A DNA stretch of 64,000 nucleotides from Novosphingobium sp. CF614 (GCF_900113255.1 NZ_FOOR01000001.1:434001-498000), one strand, 5' to 3'. Positions 1-9,352 are shown, numbered from the stretch's first letter. Notes: a model not told the origin generated them from the sequence alone. Translations and numbers: made by a program.

Positions 1-674
1 ACAATCTCCGCCTCGATCGTGCGGACCACCCGGGCCTGCAGCGCCGAGACATCGATGCCCGCCGCCTTCCCCCGCGCCTTGCAGCTGCCGCAAAAACACA
101 GGTTCGAAAGCGTGCGCGCCAATGCCGATATCCGCACCAGCGCGCGCGGACGCAGCCAGTCAAGGTCGAAGGTGTGCGGCAACACGCCTTCAAGCCGGAA
201 CAGGTCTATGCCGAACTGGTCGGCCAGGTCGGCGCAGAGTTCGACGATGTAGGTCCTGACGTCGGGGTTCGCCGCGCAGACGCCCGAACCACTGCTATCG
301 CCCCAGGGCAGTACCCGCGCGCAATCGGGATGGGCATCGCGGATCCAGGGCTGGAACAAGGTGATCGTCCACGAATTGAGCCCCAGCCCGATCCGCGCGG
401 CCTCTTCTGCGGCCAGCGACCAGGCCCCCGCGATCTCGGGCGAATGAATCAACGGCTTGATCCGGCCATAGCGCCCGGCCCGCGCGGGGAAATAGACCGC
501 GCCGCGCGCGTCACTGAACAAGTTCACCCCGCCGCGCGGGGAAAGCGCATCGATCGGGTGATAATTGGCCGCAAGGTCGATCGCCTGGATACCGTGCCCG
601 GCAATTTCACCCAGGGCCCGCGCAACCCCCAGCCGCGCCAGGTCCCAAGGGTAGCAATAAGTCGTCGTGCGCAT
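1..674 (-). CDS. Conserved TIM-barrel-like protein, N-terminal part only
   Basis: The reading frame opens at an ATG (complement of 672-674) and runs off the left edge of the window without a stop, giving about 224 residues. Its N-terminus reads MRTTTYCYPWDLARLGV, and near the window edge it has a CFCGSCKARGKAAGID segment. That segment resembles the Cys-rich loop of uncharacterised alanine-rich, glycosidase-like TIM-barrel proteins found next to catabolic genes. I recognise the type but not a function. It follows the MFS gene on the same strand with a 43-bp gap, so the two may be cotranscribed. The C-terminal half is outside the window. Confidence 0.6.
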   Translation of the reverse strand, partial: MRTTTYCYPWDLARLGVARALGEIAGHGIQAIDLAANYHPIDALSPRGGVNLFSDARGAVYFPARAGRYGRIKPLIHSPEIAGAWSLAAEEAARIGLGLNSWTITLFQPWIRDAHPDCARVLPWGDSSGSGVCAANPDVRTYIVELCADLADQFGIDLFRLEGVLPHTFDLDWLRPRALVRISALARTLSNLCFCGSCKARGKAAGIDVSALQARVVRTIEAEI

Positions 675-717
675 CAATATCTCCCCCTCGCGCGGCATCG
701 GCTTGGTCCGCAAGGCG

Positions 718-1938
718 CTACGCCGAACGCAGCTTGATCTTGGGAAGCAGGGCCGTGGAAAGCAGAATGGCCACGCCGTAGAAGATGAACGGCGTGGCAT
801 ACGAGCCCGTCACATCGCGCAGCTTGGCGAACAGCACGGGCGATATCACCGACAGGACCATGGCGATCGACATCACGAGCCCCATCGCCTTGCCGACGAC
901 CGCCCGGTCGAAAGTCCTGGCGATCAGCACGCCCCACAGAGGGTTCAGCAGACCCGAACCAAAGGAAAACAGGGCTCCACCGGCAAACAGCCCCGGAACC
1001 GACGCGGCCGAGGCAAGCGTCAGCAGGCCCGCAGTGCTCAACACCATGCTGGTAAACTGGATCAGGCGAATATCGAACCGGTCGCCTACGAATGCGAACA
1101 TCAGCTTGCCCGACGCGCTGCTCACCGCGATGGTCGACATGGCGAGCGCGGCGATCTTCGCCTGAATCCCAAGATCGCCCGCGAAAAGAACGATGTTGCT
1201 GGTCGTCCCCGTGCCGGACGACATCGGGATGCCCAGCGAGAAGGCGACCAGCCAGAAATTGAGATCGCCGACCACTTCGCGAATCGAAACCGGTTTGCCC
1301 TTGGTCCGGGTAGAGGGCTGTTCCGGCGGCGGTTCCGAGGCGCCGTCGGGGTGAAGACCGCGATCCTCCGGCCGACTGACGATCAGGAACAGCCCGGCCG
1401 GGATCATCGTGAGGGCGACGAACAACGCGAGAATGCGCAGCGCCATGCGCCAGTCGAGAACTTCGATGACCTGCTGGACCACCACCGGGAAAACGAAGCT
1501 TCCTGCTGACAGACCGGCGATCGCGATGCCCATGGCCAACCCGCGCCGCTTCACGAACCAGCGCATGATGAGCACCGATGCCCCCATCGGCCCGCAAACC
1601 GAAATCGGAATGGTCATGAACACCGCATAGACCGCGATGACATGCCACATCGTCTGCACGAACGAGAGCGCGAATAACCCGCTCGCCAGCAGCACCGCCG
1701 CGGCGGTCGTCAAGACCTGGAAGGGAAAGCGATCCATCCACCCGCCGATGATCGGCGACATGACCACGCCGAACAACAGGATCGCCCCCATGCCCATCAT
1801 GGTCATGGTATGCGTGGCGTGGAATTCCTTGCCGATCGGCGCGGAAATGATCCCATACGAACTGAAGACGATGCCGCTGGCCAGCGCCAGCATGAAGAAT
1901 ATGGTGGCGACCTGCCGCCAGCCGACCGCGAAATTCAT
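718..1938 (-). CDS. MFS transporter (monocarboxylate/oxalate-formate type)
   Basis: This is a 406-residue major facilitator with about 12 hydrophobic segments. After TM2 it has a loop of the kind GGWMDRFPFQ, and a central hydrophilic loop lies near residues 190-215. The fold is typical of the small organic anion or aromatic acid carriers of sphingomonad catabolic clusters; the substrate is unknown. The ATG at 1938 is preceded by only a weak purine stretch (GAAAGTG). It lies 64 bp downstream of the aldo/keto reductase gene on the same strand, so it probably belongs to the same transcript as the amidohydrolase and reductase. It is the first of three MFS genes in the 1-25 kb accessory block. Confidence 0.85.
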   Translation of the reverse strand: MNFAVGWRQVATIFFMLALASGIVFSSYGIISAPIGKEFHATHTMTMMGMGAILLFGVVMSPIIGGWMDRFPFQVLTTAAAVLLASGLFALSFVQTMWHVIAVYAVFMTIPISVCGPMGASVLIMRWFVKRRGLAMGIAIAGLSAGSFVFPVVVQQVIEVLDWRMALRILALFVALTMIPAGLFLIVSRPEDRGLHPDGASEPPPEQPSTRTKGKPVSIREVVGDLNFWLVAFSLGIPMSSGTGTTSNIVLFAGDLGIQAKIAALAMSTIAVSSASGKLMFAFVGDRFDIRLIQFTSMVLSTAGLLTLASAASVPGLFAGGALFSFGSGLLNPLWGVLIARTFDRAVVGKAMGLVMSIAMVLSVISPVLFAKLRDVTGSYATPFIFYGVAILLSTALLPKIKLRSA

Positions 1939-2002
1939 TGGATCGCACTTTCGATTGGCGCAAGCCGGGGATCGAACGATCGTGAACCCCGACGGGCCAT
2001 GC

Positions 2003-2995
2003 TCAACTCAACAGGCCGAGATTGCGGTTCCAGGTGTAGCAATCGTCCAGCGCCTTGAAATCCTCGGGCTCAAGCCGCACCTCCAGCGCGCCGATCGCGG
2101 AATCGAGATGGCTCAGCTTGGTCGCGCCGGTAATGGGCGCGGTCACGCCGGGGCGGGACATCAGCCAGGCCAGCGCGATCTGCGCCATGGGCTTTTCGTG
2201 CCGCTCGGCCACTTCGATAAGGGCATCCAGGACTTTGTAGTCGGCGGGCTTTTCATAGGCCTTGGTAACGTAGAAGCCCGTCTCGCGCGTGCGCTCGGAA
2301 TGCTTTTTTTCGGTCTTGCGCCAATCGGTGGAGAGGAATCCGCCGCCCAGCGGCCCCCACGGGATCAGGCCCACGCCGGTCTGGACGCAAAAATCGTTCA
2401 TCTGCCGCTCTTCCTCGCGCCAGAGCAGATTGTAGAGGTTCTGCATCGAGATGAACTTGGTCCATCCGTTCATCTCGGCGACGTACTGCATCTGCACGAA
2501 CTGGAAAGCATACATCGATGAAGCGCCGATATAGCGCACCTTGCCCGCCCGCACGAGATCGTCGAGCGCGCGCATGGTTTCCTCGATCGGCGTGCCGCGA
2601 TGGAAACGGTGGATCTGGTAAAGGTCGATGTAGTCGGTTCCCAGGCGCCGCAGGCTGCCGTCAACCGCTTCCATGATGTGCTTGCGCGACAGGCCGACGC
2701 CGTTCGGGCCCGGCTTTTCCGCCGCGGGATTGAACACCTTGGTGGCGATGACGGCCTGATCGCGCGGCATGAATTCGCGGATCAGCTTGCCGGTCACTTC
2801 CTCGCTCACGCCGAACGAATAGGTATCCGCGGTATCGAAGAAATTGATGCCCGCCTCGATCGCCTTCTGGAAGAACGGCCGCGCCTCGTCGATTTCGAGG
2901 ATCCAGCTGCGCTGACTCTTGTCACCATAGCTCATGCAGCCGAGGCAAAGCGGGCTGACCCTGAGCCCGGACTTCCCGAGGCGCTTGTATTTCAT
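2003..2995 (-). CDS. Aldo/keto reductase
   Basis: This NADPH-dependent aldo/keto reductase has 330 residues. It starts MKYKRLGKSGLRVSPLCLG, carries the catalytic D-T-A-D-T-Y segment (FFDTADTYSFG) and the active-site His in YIDLYQIHRF, and ends with a cofactor-binding region rich in PITGATKL. I chose the ATG at 2995, rather than one 9 codons upstream, because it has GGGAGAG five bases before it and matches the family N-terminus. It is of the YajO/YakC type, which reduces carbonyls to alcohols. It lies 112 bp downstream of the amidohydrolase and upstream of an MFS gene on the same strand. The substrate is not evident. Confidence 0.88.
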   Translation of the reverse strand: MKYKRLGKSGLRVSPLCLGCMSYGDKSQRSWILEIDEARPFFQKAIEAGINFFDTADTYSFGVSEEVTGKLIREFMPRDQAVIATKVFNPAAEKPGPNGVGLSRKHIMEAVDGSLRRLGTDYIDLYQIHRFHRGTPIEETMRALDDLVRAGKVRYIGASSMYAFQFVQMQYVAEMNGWTKFISMQNLYNLLWREEERQMNDFCVQTGVGLIPWGPLGGGFLSTDWRKTEKKHSERTRETGFYVTKAYEKPADYKVLDALIEVAERHEKPMAQIALAWLMSRPGVTAPITGATKLSHLDSAIGALEVRLEPEDFKALDDCYTWNRNLGLLS

Positions 2996-3107
2996 GTTCT
3001 CTCCCGCGAAATCGATCTGCAAACCGGCGTCACTCCGACAACCGGGGCCGAAAATCTGCGCGCCCCCGGCCGCGAACGGCCAGGGGCGCCACCTGATGCC
3101 TGGTAGC

Positions 3108-4859
3108 TTACGCCATTACGGGCGTGGGAGTGGGAGCGGGTTGCCGGCCCCGGATCAGGCGGCCGGGCAGGCGCCCCGTTTCCTGATCGTTGAGCCGGGT
3201 GATCTCTCCGCTCACGATCGTCGCGCGATAGCCGGTGGTGGGCATGATGACCCGGCCGGCCCCGGCCGGCATGTCCTTGACCAGCAGCGGCCGGTAGAGC
3301 GTGATGTTGTCCATGTCGATCACGTTGAGATCGCCTTTGTAGCCCACCTTAATCACGCCGCGATCGAGCATTCCCGCAGTGACGGCAGGATCAAGCGTTA
3401 TCATCTTGATCCCCTCGGTGAGCGAGATCGAACGCCCATGACGGCCCTTGATCCAGCGGGTGAGCATGTAAGTCTGCGCGCTGGCGTCGCAGATCTGCGT
3501 CGAGTGCGCACCGCCGTCGCCCAGCGCCAGCACCGTGTTGGGGTGCTTCATCATGCGTTCGATGGCATCCATCGCCACGTCGATCATCGATGTCGAAGGC
3601 AGCATGAACATGGTCAGGCCATCGTCCGCGATCAGCCGATCATAGGCATATTCCTTGGCCGGAACGCCCAGCTTCTCGGCGATGGCGGCAAGGCTGTTTT
3701 CCTTGAACGGTTCAAGCTCCGGCTCGACCGCCTTGAGTTCGTAGATGCGATCGAGCATGGTGAACGCCTTCGACGCGCGATGCTCGGTGATGGTCGGGAA
3801 TTCGTCGAGGATCGCCTTGCGCACCTCGGGCTTCTTCATTTCCGCGACCCGTTCGGCGAGCGGCAGATGCGCGATCGCCTGATAGCTGGGGCTGAAAGTG
3901 AAAGGATGCCCGAAGACGGTCAGCCCGAACAGGGTCGTCGTCGGCCGGCTCAGCACCTGGCCGCGAATTTCCAGCCCTTCCGCATTGGCCTTCTCGATCA
4001 TCTCCATCGTCTTTTCGTGACGCTTCAGGTTGTCTTCCTTCTGCGTCATCGTGAAGGATACCGAGCAGCCCGATTCGCGCGCCATGGCTTCGATCAGCGC
4101 GAACTCGCCCTCATGGTCCTTGAAGTCGGTGATGAGCTGAATCGCCCCGCCACCGCCGCGCTGCACGCCCTTGGCGATGCCCACCAGCTCTTCCTCGGAA
4201 GCGGTAAGGCCGGCGGTGTTCTTGCCGTCGCGGCTCTGGTGGTGCGAGGTGCGCGAGGTGGAGAAACCGATCGCTCCGGCGCGAACCGCATCCTCGACGA
4301 TCCGGCCCATCTCCTCGATTTCCTCGGGAGTCGCCGGTTCGCGGTCGATCCCCCGCTGGCCCATGACGTAGGCGCGCAGCGGGATGTGTCCAATATGCGC
4401 GGCGACGTCCATGTCGAGATGACGGTCGGCAACCGCATCGAGATATTCGGGGAAGCTCTCCCAGTTCCAGGCCAGGCCGGCTTCCATGACTTCCTTGGGA
4501 ATGTCCTCTACACCCTCCATGAAGTTGAGCATGGCCGGGCGCGTTTCCGGCTTGCACGGCGCGAAGCCGACGCCGCAATTGCCGATCAGCGCGGTGGTGA
4601 CGCCGTGATTGGACGATGGCTTCAGATGCGTGTCCCACAGGACATGGCCATCGTAATGCGTGTGCAGGTCAACGAAGCCCGGAGTGACGATGCAGCCCGT
4701 GGCATCAAGCTCTTCCTTGGCGCTGCCGCTGACTTTGCCGACCGCGATGATCTTTCCGTCCTTGATGGCAACGTCGCCGGCGTAGGGTTCCCCCCCGGTG
4801 CCGTCGACGATCAGCCCGTTACGCACGATAAGATCGGCGTCGGAATTGGACTGGGGCAT
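3108..4859 (-). CDS. Amidohydrolase of the N-acyl-D-amino-acid deacylase (D-aminoacylase) family
   Basis: This is a 583-residue metal-dependent hydrolase. The HxH metal motif lies at residues 66-68 (DLHTHYDGH), a conserved IGNCGVGFAPC stretch follows, and a catalytic Asp region LGDGGAHSTQ sits near the C-terminus, where the second half of the small beta-sandwich closes. The family cleaves N-acyl-D-amino acids, but many members in catabolic clusters act on other amides or lactones, so the substrate is open. The ATG at 4859 has AAGGAAC eight bases upstream; longer starts lack a ribosome site. It is the first gene of a probable operon with the aldo/keto reductase and MFS genes, and is divergent from a GntR/FCD regulator. 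Confidence 0.85.
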   Translation of the reverse strand: MPQSNSDADLIVRNGLIVDGTGGEPYAGDVAIKDGKIIAVGKVSGSAKEELDATGCIVTPGFVDLHTHYDGHVLWDTHLKPSSNHGVTTALIGNCGVGFAPCKPETRPAMLNFMEGVEDIPKEVMEAGLAWNWESFPEYLDAVADRHLDMDVAAHIGHIPLRAYVMGQRGIDREPATPEEIEEMGRIVEDAVRAGAIGFSTSRTSHHQSRDGKNTAGLTASEEELVGIAKGVQRGGGGAIQLITDFKDHEGEFALIEAMARESGCSVSFTMTQKEDNLKRHEKTMEMIEKANAEGLEIRGQVLSRPTTTLFGLTVFGHPFTFSPSYQAIAHLPLAERVAEMKKPEVRKAILDEFPTITEHRASKAFTMLDRIYELKAVEPELEPFKENSLAAIAEKLGVPAKEYAYDRLIADDGLTMFMLPSTSMIDVAMDAIERMMKHPNTVLALGDGGAHSTQICDASAQTYMLTRWIKGRHGRSISLTEGIKMITLDPAVTAGMLDRGVIKVGYKGDLNVIDMDNITLYRPLLVKDMPAGAGRVIMPTTGYRATIVSGEITRLNDQETGRLPGRLIRGRQPAPTPTPVMA

Positions 4860-5223
4860 CGATCTGTTCCTTTTTCGCTGACCGTGCACTGACGCTGGCA
4901 GAGGAGCCTTCAATCCTCGTCCGCCGTGGTTCTGCGCCACGTGCAGGTGTGGTCCCAATGTGAATATCACGTTTGCGGCGCTTATATAATCCGCTGGCGA
5001 AGTTGTCTATTAAATTGAACCGTCACGGCGCCATTCGCGAAGCGGCCCACGGGGCGGATGGCGCTTGCGCCAGGCACCATTGGCGACGGCGCCGATTCGC
5101 CGAATTCTTTAGCCTTGTTAGCGATATTTCTGCTATGCAGCAGCCAATATGCCGTGGGGTTTGGAACCGTGCGGCACGGGGCCGCGCCCGGACGCTGCGA
5201 CATACGAATTTACTGGTGCCAGG
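4860..5223. other. Divergent control region between amidohydrolase and GntR genes
   Basis: This 364-bp intergenic stretch is AT-richer than its surroundings around 4960-5025 and again around 5100-5150. It contains the candidate minus-strand promoter at 4981-5009. It is the natural place for operators of the adjacent GntR regulator, but I see no convincing FadR/GntR dyad. No small gene is supported. Confidence 0.4.
4981..5009 (-). promoter_or_regulatory. Possible sigma70-type promoter for the amidohydrolase operon
   Basis: On the minus strand TAGACA (complement of 5004-5009) and TATAAG (complement of 4981-4986) are separated by exactly 17 bases. Transcription would start near 4974, leaving a leader of about 115 bases before the ATG at 4859. 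The call rests on motif spacing alone. Confidence 0.35.
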
Positions 5224-5991
5224 ATGCTCTTTCCGAACGAATCCGAATCGATCCGAGTCCCCAAGGCGGCCGAACTGGTCGCCAATCGCATCCGCCGCGC
5301 GATCGTAACCGGTCATCTCAAGGACGGCCAGAGCCTGCCCTCGGAAAGCCGGCTGATGGAGGAATTCCAGGTTTCGCGCCCGACCGTGCGCGAAGGCATC
5401 CGCGTGCTGGAATCGCTGGGCCTGGTCAAGGTCGGCCGCGGCGCACGCGGCGGCGCACGCGTGACGCGGCCCGATTCCGGCGTTGTCGCCAGCGCGGCGG
5501 CCATGGCGCTGCAAACACGGGGAGCGACGATCGCAGACTTGTTCGAGGCGCGCGCCCTGATCGAACCGCGCGCCGCGCGGCTGGCCGCACAGCGCCGCCC
5601 CAAGGCGGCCGCCAGTGCCCTGCGCGCGCATATCGAACTCGAACTGAGCGTGATCGACGATTTCGTCGCCGTGACACGCGCCATCGCCGAGTTTCACACG
5701 CTGTTGATGGAAGAGTGCGGGAACGAGACCCTGGCGGTATTCGGCACGGCGCTGAAAAACCTGTTCGAACGCGCGATGCTGGCCGCCCAGTCCGGCATCC
5801 AGCCGCTCGACGATACCGAGCGGATGGCCTCGCTGCGCTACGGCCTGCGCTCGCACGGCAAGCTCGCCGACCTGATCGAAGCCGGAGACGCCGACGCGGC
5901 CGAGGCGCATTGGCAGGTGCACGTGACCAGGGCAGGCCGGGTGTGGCTCAAATCAGTCGGCGCGACCGAGGTGATCGACCTGTTCCGATAG
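5224..5991 (+). CDS. GntR-family transcriptional regulator with FCD (FadR-type) ligand domain
   Basis: The 255-residue product has an N-terminal winged HTH (about residues 14-78; SLPSESRLMEEFQVSRPTVR is the recognition segment) and an all-helical C-terminal FCD domain (about 100-235). That domain shows the metal-site pattern: an acidic/His segment IAEFHTLLMEE and late His residues (RSHGKLADLIE, AHWQVH). FCD regulators usually repress catabolic operons and are released by a carboxylic-acid intermediate. The ATG at 5224 is chosen because family homology begins just after it, though only AGG directly precedes it; an ATG at 5149 would add 25 atypical residues. It is divergent from the amidohydrolase operon and convergent with the Rieske gene, and is a likely local regulator. 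Confidence 0.8.
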   Translation: MLFPNESESIRVPKAAELVANRIRRAIVTGHLKDGQSLPSESRLMEEFQVSRPTVREGIRVLESLGLVKVGRGARGGARVTRPDSGVVASAAAMALQTRGATIADLFEARALIEPRAARLAAQRRPKAAASALRAHIELELSVIDDFVAVTRAIAEFHTLLMEECGNETLAVFGTALKNLFERAMLAAQSGIQPLDDTERMASLRYGLRSHGKLADLIEAGDADAAEAHWQVHVTRAGRVWLKSVGATEVIDLFR

Positions 5992-6021
5992 GAATGATCG
6001 ACCCCGGCGCACCAACCCGCC

Positions 6022-7389
6022 TCAACGCTTCATGTATTCATCGACCATCCGGTGAAGGTTGCGGCAACGCACTTCCAGATACTGGCTGAAATGGACAGGT
6101 TCGTCGCCCATGGAGGTGAGTCCCTGCTGAACCGGCCCCATGTTGGAGTAGTCCTGGTCATAGACCGGAGCGAGCGCGCCCAGTTCGGGCACGCCGGTCC
6201 AGTCCTCGTCCTCGCTCAGCATGCGCAGCTGGGCGGGCTTGGGCCGGGGGCCGTCCTTGGGGGCAAGCGTGAACAGGAACACTTCCATCAGCGTGCGATC
6301 ATGGCTTATCGGACGGAAACGGTATGAAATCTTGTCCTTGAAGCCACCCCAGAGGTGGAAATTGGGGAAGATGTCATAGCCCTGCCCGTCAAGCATATCG
6401 GCATCGGAATATTCGCTGAAATCATAGCCGGTACGCTCGCCGACCATCTTGCGCACCGATTCGGCGGCGAAAGCCCGGGCGCTCATGCCTTCGGGCAGTT
6501 CGATCTTCTTCGACGTGTCGAACGCGCGGTTGCCTGCGGCGAGCATCAGCGACAGGCGGCGCTCATCGTCGATACCGCGATCGAGGAACGGCCCCGGCGT
6601 GATCCCGTTCGGCGCCAGGAACCGCGTCACGTGATCGGAGAGCACGTCATGCTGGCCCGAATCGTAGCCGGAGAACAAGTTGTATTCCGGATGCGTGCAA
6701 ATGACGTGGTGCGCTTCCAGGAAAGCCTCGGCACAGACCTTCCAGTTGGCATGGGCGATCTTGGCGACGTGGGCGGACTTGTAGCAATTGTCGATCTTCC
6801 AGTGCGCGAAGTGCTCGGGCATGGGAGCGATCACTTCAAGCAGCGGCGCGGCGGCGTGATCGAAGTTGATGAAAATGAACCCGCCCCAGCTCTCGCAGCG
6901 CAGATCGAACAGCGGAATGTCGTCCGCCCCCAGTTGCGGGAAGTCCCAGGCGAAGGGATTTTCGATCAGCTTGCCGTCCAGGCCCCATGTCAACCCGTGA
7001 TAGGCGCAGCGGAAGCTGGTCTTGCAGCCCGAAGCGTTCACCAGTTTGCGGCCACGATGCCGGCAGATGTTCTTGAAGGCGCGAACCTGGCCGTCCTTCT
7101 GACGAACGATCAGCACCTGCTGATCCAGCAGTTCATAGACATAAGTATCCCCGACCTCGGGAATATCCTCATCGCGGCAGGCCATCTGCCAGGTCTTCAT
7201 CCAGACCTTCTCCACCTCGCGGGCGAAGAATTCCGGACTGGTGTAGCGACTTGCGGGGACCGGCTCGATACCCAGGTCGCGGGTCATCGGCGCGTAGAAC
7301 GCGGGCGAGGGCCGGGTATCGCGGGCCAGCAGCTCCTGGTAGGAGATGACCGGCGGCTCACCCATGCGCACTTTCTGATGGACCGTCAT
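6022..7389 (-). CDS. Rieske non-heme iron oxygenase, alpha (large) subunit
   Basis: This is a 455-residue ring-hydroxylating oxygenase large subunit. The Rieske [2Fe-2S] ligands are C109-x-H111 and C128-x2-H131. The mononuclear iron site is H228-x4-H233 within EAFLEAHHVICTHPEYN, and E221 lies where the bridging acidic residue of the family sits. A terminal Asp ligand would lie in the C-terminal half. Such enzymes hydroxylate or demethylate aromatic or polycyclic substrates using electrons from a ferredoxin/reductase. The ATG at 7389 has a clear GGAGGAA site. It heads the 3' end of a minus-strand catabolic series (SnoaL-like protein, acyl-CoA dehydrogenases, hydratase). No ferredoxin, reductase or typical beta subunit is encoded in the window. 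Confidence 0.88.
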   Translation of the reverse strand: MTVHQKVRMGEPPVISYQELLARDTRPSPAFYAPMTRDLGIEPVPASRYTSPEFFAREVEKVWMKTWQMACRDEDIPEVGDTYVYELLDQQVLIVRQKDGQVRAFKNICRHRGRKLVNASGCKTSFRCAYHGLTWGLDGKLIENPFAWDFPQLGADDIPLFDLRCESWGGFIFINFDHAAAPLLEVIAPMPEHFAHWKIDNCYKSAHVAKIAHANWKVCAEAFLEAHHVICTHPEYNLFSGYDSGQHDVLSDHVTRFLAPNGITPGPFLDRGIDDERRLSLMLAAGNRAFDTSKKIELPEGMSARAFAAESVRKMVGERTGYDFSEYSDADMLDGQGYDIFPNFHLWGGFKDKISYRFRPISHDRTLMEVFLFTLAPKDGPRPKPAQLRMLSEDEDWTGVPELGALAPVYDQDYSNMGPVQQGLTSMGDEPVHFSQYLEVRCRNLHRMVDEYMKR

Positions 7390-7560
7390 TCTCAGTTCCT
7401 CCTCAATCCGGGTCACGGGCAGAGCCCACGTGAACCGGGACAATGGCAATATGGGGCCACAAGCCAACCATGCTCATACCAAGCATAATCCATATGATGA
7501 CTTTTTGACTTCACGCAAATTCGCACGAGAAATCGAAAGCGCGGTCGACCGCATCCTCAT

Positions 7561-8136
7561 CTATATCTCAAAGATAGCGCCGCGCCGACTTTCGTCAAAT
7601 CGCAATGGACGTTCGTAGGACGTATCGCGGCGATCACGGCTGGCATGAACCCCCGCGTTCAGCGCGAGGCGCCCCTCCGGCGAAAGCCATGCCTCGCCCG
7701 GCTTGCCCCACCAGTCGCTCACAACCTTGCGCAGCACGATCCCCCAGCGCCCCCCGCGCCGCTCGAACCGGTCGATATAGCGTCCGCCCGACAGCGTCAG
7801 CGGCGCGCCATCCCGGTTCATCGCCGCGAACATGTAATACGTTTCGGCATGCGCCACATCGCCGTCCAGTTCGCACACATGATTGGTAATCACATGCTGC
7901 GTCGCGTGCTGCGCGCGCGCGTGAAAAGCGATCACCCAGTCGGCAAAGGCCTCTCGATCACCGACGAAGACACCGTGATCGTCGATCGCGTCCTCGTGAT
8001 AGACGCTGAGCAGGAGTTCGCGATCGAGCCGGTCCACGGCGCGGCAATACGTCATCAGGCAGTCGCGGATGGCCTGCCGGTCCGCCAGCATTCGAACCGT
8101 CGCCGCAAGACCGGACATATCGTCGACATCGGACAT
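7561..8136 (-). CDS. SnoaL-like / NTF2-fold protein
   Basis: This is a 191-residue single-domain protein of the SnoaL_4 type. A helical start (RMLADRQAIRDCLMTYCRAVDR) is followed by a curved sheet with YHEDAIDDHGVFVGDREAF and a late GGRYIDRFERRGGRWGI segment. Homologues in sphingomonad and actinobacterial catabolic clusters act as small dehydratases, isomerases or hydrolases, or have no known role. The ATG at 8136 has GGGAGTG upstream and lies 52 bp downstream of an acyl-CoA dehydrogenase gene on the same strand. The fold is shared with ring-hydroxylating dioxygenase beta subunits, but the sequence pattern favours SnoaL. The 171-bp gap after it (7390-7560) may hold a separate promoter for the Rieske gene. 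Confidence 0.75.
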   Translation of the reverse strand: MSDVDDMSGLAATVRMLADRQAIRDCLMTYCRAVDRLDRELLLSVYHEDAIDDHGVFVGDREAFADWVIAFHARAQHATQHVITNHVCELDGDVAHAETYYMFAAMNRDGAPLTLSGGRYIDRFERRGGRWGIVLRKVVSDWWGKPGEAWLSPEGRLALNAGVHASRDRRDTSYERPLRFDESRRGAIFEI

Positions 8137-8188
8137 GGTCACACTCCCGTTTCCATCGCCCGCGCCGAGTCCGGTCATCCCCTGTCCG

Positions 8189-9352
8189 TCACCCCCGCGG
8201 CATGCCCAGGCCGCGTTCGGCGATCAGGTTGCGCATGATCTCGTTGGAGCCGCCCGAAATGGTCATGCCGAAGCTTTCGAGATATTCGTACATCGGCGCG
8301 CGCCAGGCGGGATCGATGAACTGGCTCGACAGCCCCGCCGCGCGTATGCGGAAGGAATGGATGCGGTTGTTCAGCGTGGTCTTGGCAACCTTGATGAGCG
8401 AGGGCAACATCGACCAGGTCGGCGCGTCCGCCGGCTCGCGCAGCAATACGCGGATCTGCTGGCGCAGCGACTGAAGTTCGCCGAACAGGGTCATGAATTC
8501 GCGTTGCAGCTCGGGATCGTCAAGCCAAGCCGCACGCTCGTGCCGCGCCTTGGCATAGTAATCGACCAGGAACATCATGTCGCGTTCGGCATAGTTGAAG
8601 CTCAACACACCTCGTTCCGACGCCAGGGTCGACTGCGACACCATCCAGCCGGTGTTCTCTTCCCCGATGCGGTTCGCCACGGGAATGCGTACATCGGTGA
8701 GGAATATTTCGCCGAAATTCGATCCCCCCGTCGATTTGCGGATCGGCCGCACCTCGACGCCGGGGGTATCCATGTCCATGATGAGGTAAGTGATGCCCTG
8801 GTGCTTCTTCACGGCCGGGTCGGTACGAACCAACAGCAGGCACTGGCTGGCATACATGGAGTTCGTGGACCAGATCTTCTGCCCGTTCACCACATAGTGA
8901 TCGTCATCAAGCACCGCGCGGGTCTTGAGGCCCGCGAGATCCGAACCGGCCGCCGGCTCGGAGAAACCCTGACACCACAGGGCGCCCGCGGCCACGGCGG
9001 GAAGATAAGTCTTCTTCTGCGCCTCGGTCCCGTGGGGGATCAACGTGGCGGGCACGTGGTTCAGGCTGATGACGAACATCTCGCTGCCCGGCGAATGGCC
9101 GCGCGCGAATTCGTCCTCCATGATGATCTGGTGTTCAAGCCCCAGTCCCGCGCCGCCGTATTCCACCGGCCAGTGCGGTGTCGCCAGGCCCACCTTGCGG
9201 CGTTCGTCCATCCACCACTTCTGGACTTCGACCAGTTCCGGCCCCTTGGCCCGCTGCCATTCATGCGCGCGCTCGGGCGGCGCCGTCTCGCGCGTCCAGG
9301 TCCGCACCGCCTCGCGAAAGGCCTTCAGATCGTCCTTGTGTTCGAGGATCAC
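8189..9352 (-). CDS. Acyl-CoA dehydrogenase (FadE-type, first of a coupled pair)
   Basis: This is a 387-residue flavoprotein dehydrogenase. The N-terminal helical domain is followed by the FAD/substrate segment WCQGFSEPAAGSDLAGLKT, the beta domain (VVNGQKIWSTNSMYA), and the C-terminal ISGGSNEIMRNLIAERGLGMPR motif that binds the flavin. It starts with GTG at 9352, which overlaps the TGA of the next acyl-CoA dehydrogenase (GTGA, 4 bp) and has GGAG eight bases upstream, indicating translational coupling. In steroid and related side-chain pathways, two adjacent FadE genes encode the subunits of an alpha2beta2 enzyme, and this pair has that look. It probably introduces an alpha,beta double bond into a CoA-activated acid. 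Confidence 0.88.
   Translation of the reverse strand: MILEHKDDLKAFREAVRTWTRETAPPERAHEWQRAKGPELVEVQKWWMDERRKVGLATPHWPVEYGGAGLGLEHQIIMEDEFARGHSPGSEMFVISLNHVPATLIPHGTEAQKKTYLPAVAAGALWCQGFSEPAAGSDLAGLKTRAVLDDDHYVVNGQKIWSTNSMYASQCLLLVRTDPAVKKHQGITYLIMDMDTPGVEVRPIRKSTGGSNFGEIFLTDVRIPVANRIGEENTGWMVSQSTLASERGVLSFNYAERDMMFLVDYYAKARHERAAWLDDPELQREFMTLFGELQSLRQQIRVLLREPADAPTWSMLPSLIKVAKTTLNNRIHSFRIRAAGLSSQFIDPAWRAPMYEYLESFGMTISGGSNEIMRNLIAERGLGMPRG

Noticed and set aside
2934-4892. Long plus-strand open frame opposite the amidohydrolase gene
   Set aside because: The translation is low-complexity His/Arg/Gly-rich antisense, while the minus strand has a complete family match and ribosome site.
7561-8136. 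SnoaL-like protein as beta subunit of the Rieske oxygenase
   Set aside because: The fold is shared, but the sequence is of the SnoaL_4 type and lies upstream in the order, apart from the alpha gene by 171 bp.
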